Under the pieces are notes generated by a model, which was given only the letters and a program-made list of their open reading frames with translations, did not search any database and had not been told where the DNA came from. Positions 1-7,872 of a DNA stretch of 64,000 bases are shown here, piece by piece (position 1 is the stretch's first letter; each line of letters opens with the position of its first letter). Location of the stretch: NCBI RefSeq assembly GCF_003555545.1, contig NZ_CP032157.1, positions 376,546 to 440,545 on the forward strand, written 5' to 3'. Both the position numbers and the translations under genes were made by a program. This DNA comes from Paraflavitalea soli. GTDB lineage: Bacteria > Bacteroidota > Bacteroidia > Chitinophagales > Chitinophagaceae.

Positions 1-200
1 CAAACAAGTGGATATATGATGAGATATACAAATGGGCAAGCCATGCAAAATGGTTTGATGCAGATAGATTCGGGATTGGGTACAAAGAAGCAGCAATGGA
101 ACTCTGGTATTCGGTCAGCGATGATCAGGTGACACTCCTGCTCAATGGGCAGGTCACAGATATATTGGATTATGCTGGATTCAAAGGCAGACTGTTTTGA
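1..200 (+). CDS. 3' end of an unrecognised protein (truncated by window edge)
   Basis: An open frame runs from the window edge (first complete codon at base 3) to a TGA at 198-200, giving the last 65 residues of a protein whose start lies outside. The visible part is mixed polar/aromatic, rich in Trp, Tyr and Asp, and ends in a basic/hydrophobic GRLF tail. It has no membrane segment and no motif I recognise. The next gene is convergent, 20 bases away. Codon use looks like that of real genes in the window, so I take it as coding, but no function can be given. Confidence 0.55.
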   Translation, partial: NKWIYDEIYKWASHAKWFDADRFGIGYKEAAMELWYSVSDDQVTLLLNGQVTDILDYAGFKGRLF

Positions 201-220
201 TAATACAAAAAATAGCCTGC

Positions 221-649
221 TTATTTTCGTAATTTCTTAACCGCCTTTGATTGGACACTTAACTTGTCCCATTGATCTTTGCAGCCAGACTTCTTCATTT
301 TTCCCAATGTCACAATGCCCCTGGTTGTATACTGGTCGATAGCATCCAGCGCTTCCTCGCTGGTACATATATAATAATCCGGTTTGTCCATAATGTCGGC
401 ATTAAGATTGACGAAAATGTAAATACAGTCTTTTTTTACCCTGTCATTCATCATTGGCCACCCGCTATGAGCCCGTTTGTAAATGGATTTGACTTGTATT
501 TGCACCATTATGTCTTCTTTTTCTGCGAAAACGTCTACTGCTTTGGCATTACCGATTGTCATACCTACTGACCAACCTCGACGGTAAAGTTCAGCGGCTA
601 CAAAATACTCGCCTGCGAGACCGGTATTGTTCCTCGATATTTCAGCCAT
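221..649 (-). CDS. PD-(D/E)XK nuclease-fold hypothetical protein
   Basis: A 142-residue soluble protein. The first 60 residues carry the layout of small PD-(D/E)XK/Holliday-resolvase-like domains. There is a GLAGEYFVAAEL helix with a conserved Glu near residue 14, a GNAKAVDVFA strand with the metal-binding Asp near 39, and an IQVKS strand near 51-55 supplying the Q-x-K pair. These motifs are seen. That it cuts or binds nucleic acid is inference from the fold; many members (DUF4365-like, 'group I intron endonuclease-like') remain uncharacterised. It stands alone, convergent with the truncated gene to its left and divergent from the small broken gene to its right. The ATG at 647-649 is the only sensible start because the nuclease helix begins within ten residues of it. 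Confidence 0.6.
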   Translation of the reverse strand: MAEISRNNTGLAGEYFVAAELYRRGWSVGMTIGNAKAVDVFAEKEDIMVQIQVKSIYKRAHSGWPMMNDRVKKDCIYIFVNLNADIMDKPDYYICTSEEALDAIDQYTTRGIVTLGKMKKSGCKDQWDKLSVQSKAVKKLRK

Positions 650-716
650 TGTTCATGTATTTATATGTTTCTGTATTTTTATTATTTCGCCTTCAAGAAA
701 TACTTAGTTTTACGAT

Positions 717-874
717 ATGAAGACTAAAGCAAATAAATCAAATAAAATGGTGAAGGTGTCCGAGTCCGGACTCCTGTCTTTAGTTGCTTCCAAACTGAAG
801 GGTAAAATCCTGTTCCCTGAAAGGTCGAGCAGGCAAAGAAATATTTGCAAAAAGTAAAAACGACGAATTTATAA
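717..874 (+). pseudogene. Small basic protein gene with a one-base frameshift
   Basis: From the ATG at 717 the frame reads 34 residues, MKTKANKSNKMVKVSESG then a LKGKILFPE segment, and then runs to an early TAA at 855-857 through an Arg/Ser-rich tail that looks out of frame. One extra base in the A-run at 820-822 (GAAAGG to GAAAAGG) restores a natural continuation, KVEQAKKYLQKVKTTNL, ending at the TAA 872-874. The restored product is about 52 residues, lysine-rich, with a helical C-terminus. From memory, such short K-rich proteins with an LFPEKVE-like core occur in Chitinophagaceae; no function is known to me. A strong terminator follows at 899-923. A real mutation, a programmed shift or a sequencing error are all possible. 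Confidence 0.5.
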
Positions 875-898
875 CAGCTTATTCCATTATACAAGACG

Positions 899-923
899 GG
901 CGCCAATAAGTTGGCGCCTTTTT
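899..923 (+). terminator. Intrinsic terminator of the small gene at 717
   Basis: Perfect 8-bp stem GGCGCCAA / TTGGCGCC (899-906 and 911-918) with loop TAAG, followed directly by five T on the plus strand (919-923). It ends transcription coming from the small plus-strand gene and overlaps the stop codon of the minus-strand GH32 gene. The minus strand lacks a T-tract here, so it works in one direction only. Confidence 0.8.
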
Positions 924-2442
924 ACTTCCATACCCTCCCCAGCCTGCTCACCACTATTTTCGAATCGCCCCCTCGCGGTCCATCGATCACCCCCGGGTTC
1001 AACCAGCTTTTCGAAAAGAAAATAGAGGTCATCACCGTTAGCCCGTCGTCAGCAAACAACTCCACAGAAGCGCGGTCCACCACCAGCACAAGCCGCAGTG
1101 TATGATTCGTGGCAAAGCGTGGCGCCACATGCCGGCTCGCAAAGCCCTTATTGAAGCCCGTTTTGCCCGACCTGGTCCGGTCAATATAATACTGGTTGGC
1201 GCTGGCATCATACCCTACGATCACTTGTTCACCCTCCTTATTGGACAATACCAGTGAGCAATCTTTAATAGTATCAGCTGTCAGCGTAAGCATATAGGGT
1301 TCCTCATTGCGCACTGTATCATATCCTTTGGTGGTTGTCGCCCGGTTGTTGGTGATCGTCAGCAGCGGTGGCTCCTGCTTTTTCAATTCCCGCACAGGCG
1401 AAGACTTGATCAATAACCGGCCATTCACATTGGCCAGTCCCAGTTCCCGGGGTATCGTCATCGCACTGCGCCAGGGATGCGTAGGCACTTCACCCGCATA
1501 GGCCCAGTTGCTCATCCAGCCCAGGAATATCTTTCGCTTGCCCGTGTTGCTCCAGGTAATGCCCGCATATTCATCGGGTCCATAGTCCAGCCATTTGATG
1601 TTCGTATGATTAGCAGTGAAGCCATGTCCATCAAACTGCCCCGTAAAATATTGCGTGGCCGATCCGCCATTGGGACCGCCTGGATTGATGTTCACGATCA
1701 GTATCCAATATTGTTTGCCTGCATGCGTGAGGGGGAAAAGGTCGGGGCATTCCCATACACCGCCATGCGCGCCTGCCTTGGCGCCAAACTCGCTTTCACG
1801 CGTCCACTCCTTAAGGTTGGGCGATGAGTAAAAAGTAATGCGGTCCTGCGTAGCTAGTGTCATGATCCATTTCTTACTCGCTTCATACCACATCACTTTC
1901 GGATCGCGGAAGTCGGCAATGCCCGGGTTCTTCAATACCGGGTTGCCGGCGTATTTGGTCCAGGTAATACCGTTGTCGAGACTATAGGCGATGCTTTGGT
2001 TTTCATATTTGCCGGTACGTGCTTTTTCGCCTATCGGGTCATGGCTGGTAAAAATAGCCACCAGCGGCGCCTGCCCCTTTTTCCCAAATCCACTGGTATT
2101 TTTTTCATCCACTACCGCACTGCCCGAAAAGATATAACCCAGGCTATCGGGATACAGCGCGATGGCCTGCTCTTTCCAGTGCAGCATATCAGGACTGGTA
2201 GCATGTCCCCAGTGCATAGGCCCCCAGGTACTGCCATCCGGGTAATATTGGAAGAAAAGGTGATAAATGCCCTTGTTGTACACCATGCCGTTTGGATCAT
2301 TCATCCAATGCGCCTTGGGCGAAAAGTGAAGTTGCGGCCGGTAAAGCTCCTTGTACAGGCCCGTGTCAGTTTGCGCTTCGGCACAAGGAATGGAAGCAGC
2401 TATAAGCAATGTCCAAAACAGCAGGTAGCGAAGTGATTTCAT
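922..2442 (-). CDS. Glycoside hydrolase family 32 (levanase / exo-inulinase type fructan hydrolase)
   Basis: 506 residues with a Sec signal peptide (about residues 1-24, ending AEAQ). All three catalytic motifs of GH32 are present: WMNDPNG at 46-52 (nucleophile Asp49), FRDPK at 178-182 (transition-state Asp180) and ECPDLF at 231-236 (acid/base Glu231). The N-terminal five-bladed propeller is followed by the usual C-terminal beta-sandwich (from about residue 350). The length is normal for a secreted GH32. It should release fructose from fructans or sucrose outside the cytoplasm; levan versus inulin preference cannot be read from sequence. No SusC/SusD or fructokinase gene lies next to it, so it is an isolated enzyme gene here. 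Its stop codon overlaps the T-tract of the terminator of the opposing small gene. Confidence 0.93.
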   Translation of the reverse strand: MKSLRYLLFWTLLIAASIPCAEAQTDTGLYKELYRPQLHFSPKAHWMNDPNGMVYNKGIYHLFFQYYPDGSTWGPMHWGHATSPDMLHWKEQAIALYPDSLGYIFSGSAVVDEKNTSGFGKKGQAPLVAIFTSHDPIGEKARTGKYENQSIAYSLDNGITWTKYAGNPVLKNPGIADFRDPKVMWYEASKKWIMTLATQDRITFYSSPNLKEWTRESEFGAKAGAHGGVWECPDLFPLTHAGKQYWILIVNINPGGPNGGSATQYFTGQFDGHGFTANHTNIKWLDYGPDEYAGITWSNTGKRKIFLGWMSNWAYAGEVPTHPWRSAMTIPRELGLANVNGRLLIKSSPVRELKKQEPPLLTITNNRATTTKGYDTVRNEEPYMLTLTADTIKDCSLVLSNKEGEQVIVGYDASANQYYIDRTRSGKTGFNKGFASRHVAPRFATNHTLRLVLVVDRASVELFADDGLTVMTSIFFSKSWLNPGVIDGPRGGDSKIVVSRLGRVWK

Positions 2443-2530
2443 ATAGCAGGTTTAAAGGCGCAGGGCACCCATCCTACAAGTTAAGTAAATCACCGATCCT
2501 TCACTATCTTGTGCACAAGAATTTTCAGTT

Positions 2531-2743
2531 ATGCCTGTAGGAAGACAGATCGTTAAGCTTATTGGATGGGCATTTGTTATTGCCGGCTTCCTGATGCGTA
2601 TTACTGGCACTACTTTCTCCGGGACCTACCTGGACAGAAAAGGTTGGCAAAGCAGCATTATGGATGGCAAGGCACTAATCTTCTTTGGACTGGTTTTCCT
2701 CGTCTATCATTATATCATCCTCCCTAAAAAGAATAACCCATGA
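2531..2743 (+). CDS. Small two-helix membrane protein
   Basis: 70 residues with two hydrophobic segments, about residues 8-22 (LIGWAFVIAGFLM) and 47-62 (ALIFFGLVFLVYHYIIL), and a short charged loop between them. It ends in a lysine-rich tail, which predicts both termini on the same side of the inner membrane. No family recognised. Its stop overlaps the start of the macro-domain gene by 4 bases (ATGA), so the two are almost certainly translated together. The overlap is the main evidence that this small frame is real. A weak promoter-like TATCTTGT lies 17 bases before the start. Confidence 0.6.
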   Translation: MPVGRQIVKLIGWAFVIAGFLMRITGTTFSGTYLDRKGWQSSIMDGKALIFFGLVFLVYHYIILPKKNNP

Positions 2744-3339
2744 GAATCATATTAGCCGATCTCTCCTCCAAAATGGTAGAAGCCTGGAGAGCCTTTTTTG
2801 ACAACGTACAAGACGTGCTTATCATTGAAGGCGATATCACCCGTACAGAGTGTAACGCGATCGTAAGTCCAGCCAACTCTTTTGGCTTTATGGATGGAGG
2901 ACTTGATTATGCATTGTCTGAAAGATTCGGGTGGGACCTGGAAAAGAAGCTGCAACAAGAGATCAAGGCACTTCCGGAAGGGGAGTTATTGATAGGACAG
3001 GCTTTGCTGATGGAAACAGGCGACAGGGTCGTGCCTTTTCTTATTTCAGCACCCACCATGCGCATTCCTACCAACTTCAATATAGATACTTCTATCAATG
3101 CTTACCTGGCTATGAAAGCTATCCTTATTAAGGCAAAAGGAGATGCCAGGATATCATCCGTAGCAATACCAGGTCTTTGCACCGGCGTTGGCCGCATGCA
3201 ACCCATCATAGCTGCCAGACAAATGTACCAGGCTTACAAAGAAATAATCCTTGGTGAGCGGATGGGCTTTGCCACTTTTGGAGATGCACAGAAATATCAT
3301 TGGAACCTCAATCCCCAGGCGATGATCTGGACCCATTGA
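2740..3339 (+). CDS. Macro-domain protein (ADP-ribose binding family)
   Basis: 199-residue cytoplasmic protein. Macro-domain features are seen: an early strand with IIEGDITR (about 28-35), NAIVSPANSFGFMDGGLDYAL (about 39-60, the ANSFG/GG ligand loop) and the later glycine loop IPGLCTGVGRM (about 144-153). Macro domains bind or hydrolyse ADP-ribose derivatives. The SPANS form with a GGLD loop resembles the subgroup annotated as Appr-1''-p processing or phage-tail-type macro proteins rather than the classic NAAN deacetylases. Hydrolytic activity is therefore uncertain. It is coupled to the small membrane protein upstream (4-bp overlap), and no toxin or ADP-ribosyltransferase gene is adjacent. 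Confidence 0.8.
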   Translation: MRIILADLSSKMVEAWRAFFDNVQDVLIIEGDITRTECNAIVSPANSFGFMDGGLDYALSERFGWDLEKKLQQEIKALPEGELLIGQALLMETGDRVVPFLISAPTMRIPTNFNIDTSINAYLAMKAILIKAKGDARISSVAIPGLCTGVGRMQPIIAARQMYQAYKEIILGERMGFATFGDAQKYHWNLNPQAMIWTH

Positions 3340-3416
3340 TAGGCCAGCAGAAAAATTCCCTCTCAAAACCACATAAACATGTCGCTTTTCTTCAATGACA
3401 TGCCGTTGCAGGCGGT

Positions 3417-3424
3417 TATCTTTG
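3417..3424 (+). promoter_or_regulatory. -7 box TATCTTTG before the AraC-type gene
   Basis: TATCTTTG matches the Bacteroidota -7 consensus TAnnTTTG exactly. The -33 region about 20 bases upstream (TTTC/TTC at 3387-3392) is weak. Initiation near 3431 would give a leader of about 22 bases for the gene at 3453. Confidence 0.55.
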
Positions 3425-3452
3425 CCTCGTTCAATAGCGCTAAGGAAGTATA

Positions 3453-4292
3453 ATGATTATTGCTTATAAAGAGTTCAGGCCCTCCATAGCCCTGCAGCCC
3501 TATGTAGAGAACTACTGGCTACAGGTATTTGACGGCGATCCCTCCGAGGAGTCGCCCCACCAGGTATGCCTGCCCCTCGGCATGGTGCAGATCATTGTGC
3601 ATGTGAACCAGCCCGATTGCGGCGTATGGCAAGGCAACGATTGGCAGCCACTGCCCCATGCGCTCTTTGCCGGTGTATACAACAATGCCGTGACCTGGAA
3701 AGCCAAAGGGTATGCCGTATGTTTCGGGATCAATTTCAAACCGGAGTCCCTCACCCGGTTATTCAGGATACCCGCCGCAGCCCTGTTCAATGACTATACC
3801 GATGTAAGCAATTTCGAGGATGCTGCCATCGATGAAATGGTAGACCGTATGTATGGCGTGGAAGAGCCGGCGCAACTGATCCGTATAGCGGAAACCTACT
3901 TGCAGGCGAAGGTGAAAAAGATCCACTGCCGGCAGCAATACTGGCAACGAGCGGCCTGTCTTATCCGCGAAGCCAAAGGCAATATATCTATTGAGTCCCT
4001 TTGTAAAGACCTGTATATAAGTGAAAGGCAGTTGCAGCGTAGTTTTCGTGACACCCTCGGCGCCAGCCCGAAAACTTATACGCGCATCATCCGCTTCAGG
4101 AATGCCTACCGGCAGGTGCGGCATGCTGCCCACAAAAAGATATCCTGGGCATCGCTTTCCTATGACCACGGCTATGCCGACCAGGCGCATTTTATCAGGG
4201 ATTTCAAGGAGTTTTCCGGCGTCAGCCCCTCACTGATCACCGACCGGGAAGGGCCCTTTTACCAGCTAAGTACCGACTTGTTCGGCAAATAG
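3453..4292 (+). CDS. AraC-family transcriptional regulator
   Basis: 279 residues. The N-terminal part (about 1-150) has the layout of the DUF6597-type sensor domain common in Bacteroidota AraC proteins (opening RPSIALQPYVENYWLQ). The C-terminal ~100 residues form a double helix-turn-helix: IESLCKDLYISERQLQRSF is the first HTH, and the second is built around ISWASLSYDHGYADQAHFIRDFKEFSGVSPS. It probably controls the adjacent cytochrome gene (23 bases downstream, same strand) or itself. The ligand cannot be predicted. A -7 box TATCTTTG precedes it. Start chosen at the ATG at 3453, as the conserved domain begins within ten residues. Confidence 0.88.
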   Translation: MIIAYKEFRPSIALQPYVENYWLQVFDGDPSEESPHQVCLPLGMVQIIVHVNQPDCGVWQGNDWQPLPHALFAGVYNNAVTWKAKGYAVCFGINFKPESLTRLFRIPAAALFNDYTDVSNFEDAAIDEMVDRMYGVEEPAQLIRIAETYLQAKVKKIHCRQQYWQRAACLIREAKGNISIESLCKDLYISERQLQRSFRDTLGASPKTYTRIIRFRNAYRQVRHAAHKKISWASLSYDHGYADQAHFIRDFKEFSGVSPSLITDREGPFYQLSTDLFGK

Positions 4293-4315
4293 AATACAAT
4301 TTAAACACATACCAA

Positions 4316-4912
4316 ATGAAGCGATTCCTGTACCTGGCTACCGTAGCCATGAGCACTGCATTTATTGCCTGTAACGAAACGGCCGGCAAAGACGGCGATA
4401 AAGAACCAGTCACCGAAGCACAACTGGCAGCAAGAGGTAAATACCTGGTAACCGTTATTGGCTGTGGCGATTGCCATACACCCAAGATCATGACCCCGCA
4501 AGGACCTGTGCCGGATACAACAAAACTCCTCTCCGGATACGATGTGGCGGCTGGTCCTCTTGGCCAGTTTGATACCGCCATCACCCGCGATGGAAGATGG
4601 GCCTTGTTGAAGGGCGACCTCACCGCAGCAGTAGGCCCCTGGGGCATTACCTATGCCGCCAACCTCACGCCCGATGATACCGGCCTCGGCGGCTGGACCT
4701 ACGACAATTTCAGGAGGGCCATCAAAGAAGGTAAATACCGTGGTGTGGAGCAGTCACGCCCCCTTATGCCGCCAATGCCTACGCAGTCATTGGCGCAGCT
4801 GACCGATGAAGATGTAAAGTCTATTTATGAATACCTGAAGACCATCAAACCTGTTAAGAACCTGGTGCCACAGGCGGTATTGAATCCGCCGCCACCACCG
4901 GCTGCACATTAA
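4316..4912 (+). CDS. Cytochrome c domain lipoprotein
   Basis: 198 residues. The signal peptide ends in an FIAC lipobox (Cys19), so the protein should be lipid-anchored outside the inner membrane. A single haem c motif CGDCH lies at 50-54, following ARGKYLV, a typical opening of class I cytochrome c domains. A Met-containing PLMPPMP segment (about 153-159) supplies the probable sixth haem ligand, followed by LTDEDVKSIYEYLKTIKP, the usual C-terminal helix. The tail is Pro-rich. It likely passes electrons to a periplasmic or terminal oxidase partner, but no partner is encoded nearby. It follows the AraC gene by 23 bases and may be its target. Confidence 0.87.
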   Translation: MKRFLYLATVAMSTAFIACNETAGKDGDKEPVTEAQLAARGKYLVTVIGCGDCHTPKIMTPQGPVPDTTKLLSGYDVAAGPLGQFDTAITRDGRWALLKGDLTAAVGPWGITYAANLTPDDTGLGGWTYDNFRRAIKEGKYRGVEQSRPLMPPMPTQSLAQLTDEDVKSIYEYLKTIKPVKNLVPQAVLNPPPPPAAH

Positions 4913-4921
4913 TAATGTATG

Positions 4922-4957
4922 GTCAACACGGTATGGATCGTACCATACCGTGTTGAC
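4922..4957. terminator. Hairpin between convergent cytochrome and VOC genes
   Basis: Perfect 15-bp inverted repeat: left arm GTCAACACGGTATGG (4922-4936), loop ATCGTA, right arm to 4957. It lies ten bases after one stop and 24 before the other, so it can serve both convergent genes. T-runs on each side are short (TTT on plus), so it may be only a weak intrinsic terminator or a 3'-end stabiliser. Confidence 0.7.
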
Positions 4958-4981
4958 TTTCCAGGAATAAATTGGTCATCC

Positions 4982-5458
4982 TCAATCTTTGGGTTCCCAC
5001 AACTGTATTTTGTTGCCTTCTGCATCGAGTATATGCACAAACTTGCCGTAATCGTAAGATTCGATGGCGTCTACAATCGTCACGCCGCTCTTTTTTAATT
5101 CCTCCACCAGCGCTTCCAGGTTATCAACCCGGTAATTGATCATAAAGTCTTTGGTGGAAGGTTGAAAGTATTTGGTCGTTTCGGGAAACGGATTCCATTG
5201 CGTTTGCCCTTTCTTCGTGCTGTCATCCCCTTCAAACCACTCAAAGGTGGCCCCGTATTGGGTGCTGTTTATACCAAGGTGTTCTTTATACCATTCCCTC
5301 ATTTTGTTAGGGTCCTTGCATTTGAAAAAGATGCCGCCAATACCTGTTACTTTTTTCATCGTTGTTGTTTTATGTTGTCCGGTTATGATGGTTTTAAAGG
5401 CGAAGCCAGCGTAAAAGGAGGTCGTAATAGCCAGAATTATAAATACTGCTTTTTTCAT
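4982..5458 (-). CDS. VOC (glyoxalase-type) domain protein with N-terminal signal/anchor
   Basis: 158 residues from the ATG at 5458. Residues 1-25 form a hydrophobic segment (KKAVFIILAITTSFYAGFAF). The VOC fold follows from MKKVTGIGGIFFKCKDPNKMREWYKEHLG to the end (GNKIQLWEPKD), with the beta-alpha-beta-beta-beta halves of a small glyoxalase/bleomycin-resistance-like protein. The membrane segment is unusual for this family. Translation could instead begin at the internal ATG of MKKVTGIGG, giving an ordinary soluble ~120-residue protein. I favour the longer form because codon use stays normal through it. The substrate is unknown; EGDDSTKKGQTQWNPFP and the IQLWEP end are typical of the Bacteroidota subgroup. 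Single gene, convergent with the cytochrome gene. Confidence 0.8.
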   Translation of the reverse strand: MKKAVFIILAITTSFYAGFAFKTIITGQHKTTTMKKVTGIGGIFFKCKDPNKMREWYKEHLGINSTQYGATFEWFEGDDSTKKGQTQWNPFPETTKYFQPSTKDFMINYRVDNLEALVEELKKSGVTIVDAIESYDYGKFVHILDAEGNKIQLWEPKD

Positions 5459-5670
5459 GGTCGCTGTCAATTATTGTTGGTAGGTGTATGTTGGCCTTTG
5501 AGAAGCAATGTTCAGGTACTAAATGTAAGCGATTTTTCTATCTGTGAATGCAGGCCATAATTGACAATGATCAAGCCCCACCCGCCGCCTGTCCGCCTCC
5601 GTACTTCCCATCTTTCCGGCTTCGTCCCAAGAATTTCCCGATTCAGTAAATGGAAAGCCGCCCCGAACGC

Positions 5671-5678
5671 TACTTTTG
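5671..5678 (+). promoter_or_regulatory. -7 box TACTTTTG before the ankyrin gene
   Basis: TACTTTTG is an exact match to TAnnTTTG. No clear -33 TTTG is seen at the right distance. Initiation near 5685 would exclude the in-frame upstream ATG at 5650 and supports the start at 5758. Confidence 0.5.
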
Positions 5679-5757
5679 CCGCCAAATCAGTTATCATCCA
5701 CCCATGTTAGCACCTCAGACTTTCATTGCGCACCTATTTCAGGCTAAATCTATACAG

Positions 5758-7236
5758 ATGAAACGACTATTGACCCTCCTTTTCGTAGGAGTATCCCTGC
5801 TCACCCAGGCCCAGAACAATACCTTGCTGGACCAGGCTTTCTGGAAAACCAACCCCGACCTGGCCACCGTAAAGGCAGCCGTGGAGAAAGGCAACAGTCC
5901 TTCCGAGTTAAACAGGTCTTCCTTCGACCCCGTAGTCTACGCCATCAATGCCAATGCCTCCACGGAAGTGATCACCTTCCTGCTGGAACAAAAAGGCAAT
6001 GAGCCCAACAAAATAACCCATGATTCCCGTACCTATATCTTCTGGTCAGCCGCCCGGGGCAACCTGCCGGTAGTAGAATACCTCATCAGCAAAGGCGCAA
6101 AACTCGACCTGGTAGATAGCCACGGCAGTACCGCACTCGGTTTCGCCGCCAACGCCGGACAAGCCAATACAAAAGTGTACGACGCCCTGGTAAGCGCAGG
6201 CGCCGATATCAAACAAAAGAACCAGGAGGGTGCCAGCCTGCTGTTAACGGCAATTGCCAATGACAAAGACCAGGTGCTCACCAATTATTTTATTGCCAAA
6301 GGGCTTTCCTTACAGGATACCGACGCGGCTGGCAACACGGCCTTCAACTATGTAGCCCGGTCCGGCAATATCGACCTCATGAAGTCGCTCCTGCAAAAAG
6401 GGGTGAAATACACCGACCAGGCTTTCCTGATGGCTGCACAGGGTAGGGGAGCTGCCGGCTCCGGCAATGGCATGCCGGTATACCAATACCTCGAAAGCCT
6501 TAAGCTAAAACCTGCCGTGGTAAACAAGAATGGTGAAAACCTGCTGCACTACCTGGCGCGCAAGCCCAACCAACAGGAGGTCATCAGCTATTTCATCAGT
6601 CGCGGGGTGAATATTAACCAGGCCGATAATGAAGGCAATACACCTTTCATGAATGCTGCTGCTTCCAACAAGGACACTGCCACCCTGGCCCTGCTATTGC
6701 CCGCGAAAAGCATTAACCTGGCCAACAAGAAAGGCCTCACGGCACTGGCCATGGCGGTCAGGAGCAATTCACCCGGGATCGTTCAATACCTGGTGAACAA
6801 AGGCGCTGACCTGAATGCTGTTGACGCTGCCGGCAATAACCTGGCTTTCTATCTGATACAATCTTATAATGGCCAGGGTCCTGCACAGGAAGCCTTCAAC
6901 GCCAAAATGAAAGTGTTGCAGCAGGCCGGTTTCAGCCTGACCACACCGCAAAAAGATGGCAATACCTTGTATCACCTGGCCATCGCGAAGGGTGATATTG
7001 CATTGCTCAAAAAGATCGAAACCCTGCAGGTGGATGTAAATGCAAAGAACAAAGAAGGCCTCACGGTACTGCACAAAGCAGCCATGCTGTCCAAAGATGA
7101 TTCCATACTGAAATACCTGTTGAGTATTGGCGCAAAGAAAGAAGCGACCACTGCCTTCGAGGAAACAGCCTGGCAACTGGCCAAAGAAAACGAGTTCCTT
7201 ACAAAGTCCCATGTCTCTATTGATTTCTTAAAATAA
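5758..7236 (+). CDS. Exported ankyrin-repeat protein
   Basis: 492 residues from the ATG at 5758. The frame is open back to 5650, but 5758 begins a clean signal peptide (MKRLLTLLFVGVSLLTQAQ) and lies downstream of the -7 box. After residue ~20 the protein is almost wholly ankyrin repeats of about 33 residues, with hallmarks such as GNLPVVEYLISKGAKLDLVDSHGSTALGFAA, GNTAFNYVARSGNIDLMKSLLQKG, and near the C-terminus GLTVLHKAAML and ILKYLLSIGAKKEA. I count roughly ten to twelve units. It is presumably a periplasmic protein-binding scaffold. Periplasmic ankyrin proteins are sometimes tied to oxidative-stress or reductase functions, and a DUF2271/flavoreductase pair follows, but co-transcription is not evident across the 120-base gap with a repeat and a promoter. 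Confidence 0.9.
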   Translation: MKRLLTLLFVGVSLLTQAQNNTLLDQAFWKTNPDLATVKAAVEKGNSPSELNRSSFDPVVYAINANASTEVITFLLEQKGNEPNKITHDSRTYIFWSAARGNLPVVEYLISKGAKLDLVDSHGSTALGFAANAGQANTKVYDALVSAGADIKQKNQEGASLLLTAIANDKDQVLTNYFIAKGLSLQDTDAAGNTAFNYVARSGNIDLMKSLLQKGVKYTDQAFLMAAQGRGAAGSGNGMPVYQYLESLKLKPAVVNKNGENLLHYLARKPNQQEVISYFISRGVNINQADNEGNTPFMNAAASNKDTATLALLLPAKSINLANKKGLTALAMAVRSNSPGIVQYLVNKGADLNAVDAAGNNLAFYLIQSYNGQGPAQEAFNAKMKVLQQAGFSLTTPQKDGNTLYHLAIAKGDIALLKKIETLQVDVNAKNKEGLTVLHKAAMLSKDDSILKYLLSIGAKKEATTAFEETAWQLAKENEFLTKSHVSIDFLK

Positions 7237-7272
7237 CAATCAACATCGTTTACTTAAGCCAGGCTTCATTAA

Positions 7273-7322
7273 GGTGAGTCGCTCTGCCGCCCGGCGAATG
7301 CAGCGCTGTAGAGCGGCCCACC
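7273..7322 (+). repeat. Intergenic hairpin repeat, diverged copy
   Basis: Arms GGTGAGTCGCTCT (7273-7285) and AGAGCGGCCCACC (7310-7322) pair over 11 of 13 positions around a 24-base loop. The arms match the hairpins at 56689-56719 and 63510-63540, so this is a decayed or variant member of the same family. It may also end transcription from the ankyrin gene. Confidence 0.5.
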
Positions 7323-7354
7323 TTTGAGCCTGGCAAGAAAGTGTGCTAATTTAA
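7323..7354 (+). promoter_or_regulatory. Promoter of the DUF2271/flavoreductase operon
   Basis: TTTG at 7323-7326, a 20-base spacer, then TAATTTAA at 7347-7354, which fits TTTG-N20-TAnnTT. The expected start is near 7361, just ahead of the ATG at 7374. That favours 7374/7377 over the in-frame ATG at 7356. Confidence 0.6.
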
Positions 7355-7373
7355 AATGCTATTTAAAATAACA

Positions 7374-7868
7374 ATGATGAAGAGTGCTTATAAACTGATC
7401 CTGGTATTGATCGCATTGTATTTCCTGCCCGGTACCGGCAATGCACAAAATGCCACGAGCACACCATACAAATGCATGGTGCAGATGACCAACTATGTGG
7501 GCGAGGGCGCTTACATCGTGGTTTCCCTGATCGATAGCAAAGGCAAATACGAAAAGACATTACGCGTGATGGGCGCCGACAAAAAATGGTACCCCAGCCT
7601 GAAATCATGGCATGAGTTCCGTTCTAAAAAGCCCGCCAATATAGATGCCGTTACCGGCGCTTCCGTTACCGGTGGCGATCGCTCGGTAACCGTGCTGGAG
7701 ATCGACAATGCCAAAATAAATGCAGGCTATAAACTGCGGTTCGAAACAGCCGTAGAAGACAAGAAGTACTACGAAAAAGACCTGGAGATCCCCCTTACGA
7801 CCGAAGGGCTTGCTGCCAAAAGCGAAGGCACCGGGTATATTCGCTACGTAAGGCTGGCTCAAAACTAA
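7374..7868 (+). CDS. DUF2271-type exported protein
   Basis: 164 residues from the ATG at 7374 (ATG ATG AAG; either is possible). The Sec signal peptide is MMKSAYKLILVLIALYFLPGTGNAQ. The mature part reads as a small beta-sandwich with YVGEGAYIVVSLID, KKWYPSLKSWHEF, and the INAGYKLRFETAVEDKKYYEKD segment, the pattern of DUF2271 proteins. In this family the gene regularly sits beside PepSY-domain membrane reductases, as here (4 bases before the next start). The inferred role is a periplasmic partner of that reductase, perhaps in flavin, haem or iron reduction. No Cys or haem motif is seen. Confidence 0.75.
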   Translation: MMKSAYKLILVLIALYFLPGTGNAQNATSTPYKCMVQMTNYVGEGAYIVVSLIDSKGKYEKTLRVMGADKKWYPSLKSWHEFRSKKPANIDAVTGASVTGGDRSVTVLEIDNAKINAGYKLRFETAVEDKKYYEKDLEIPLTTEGLAAKSEGTGYIRYVRLAQN

Positions 7869-7872
7869 TGCA

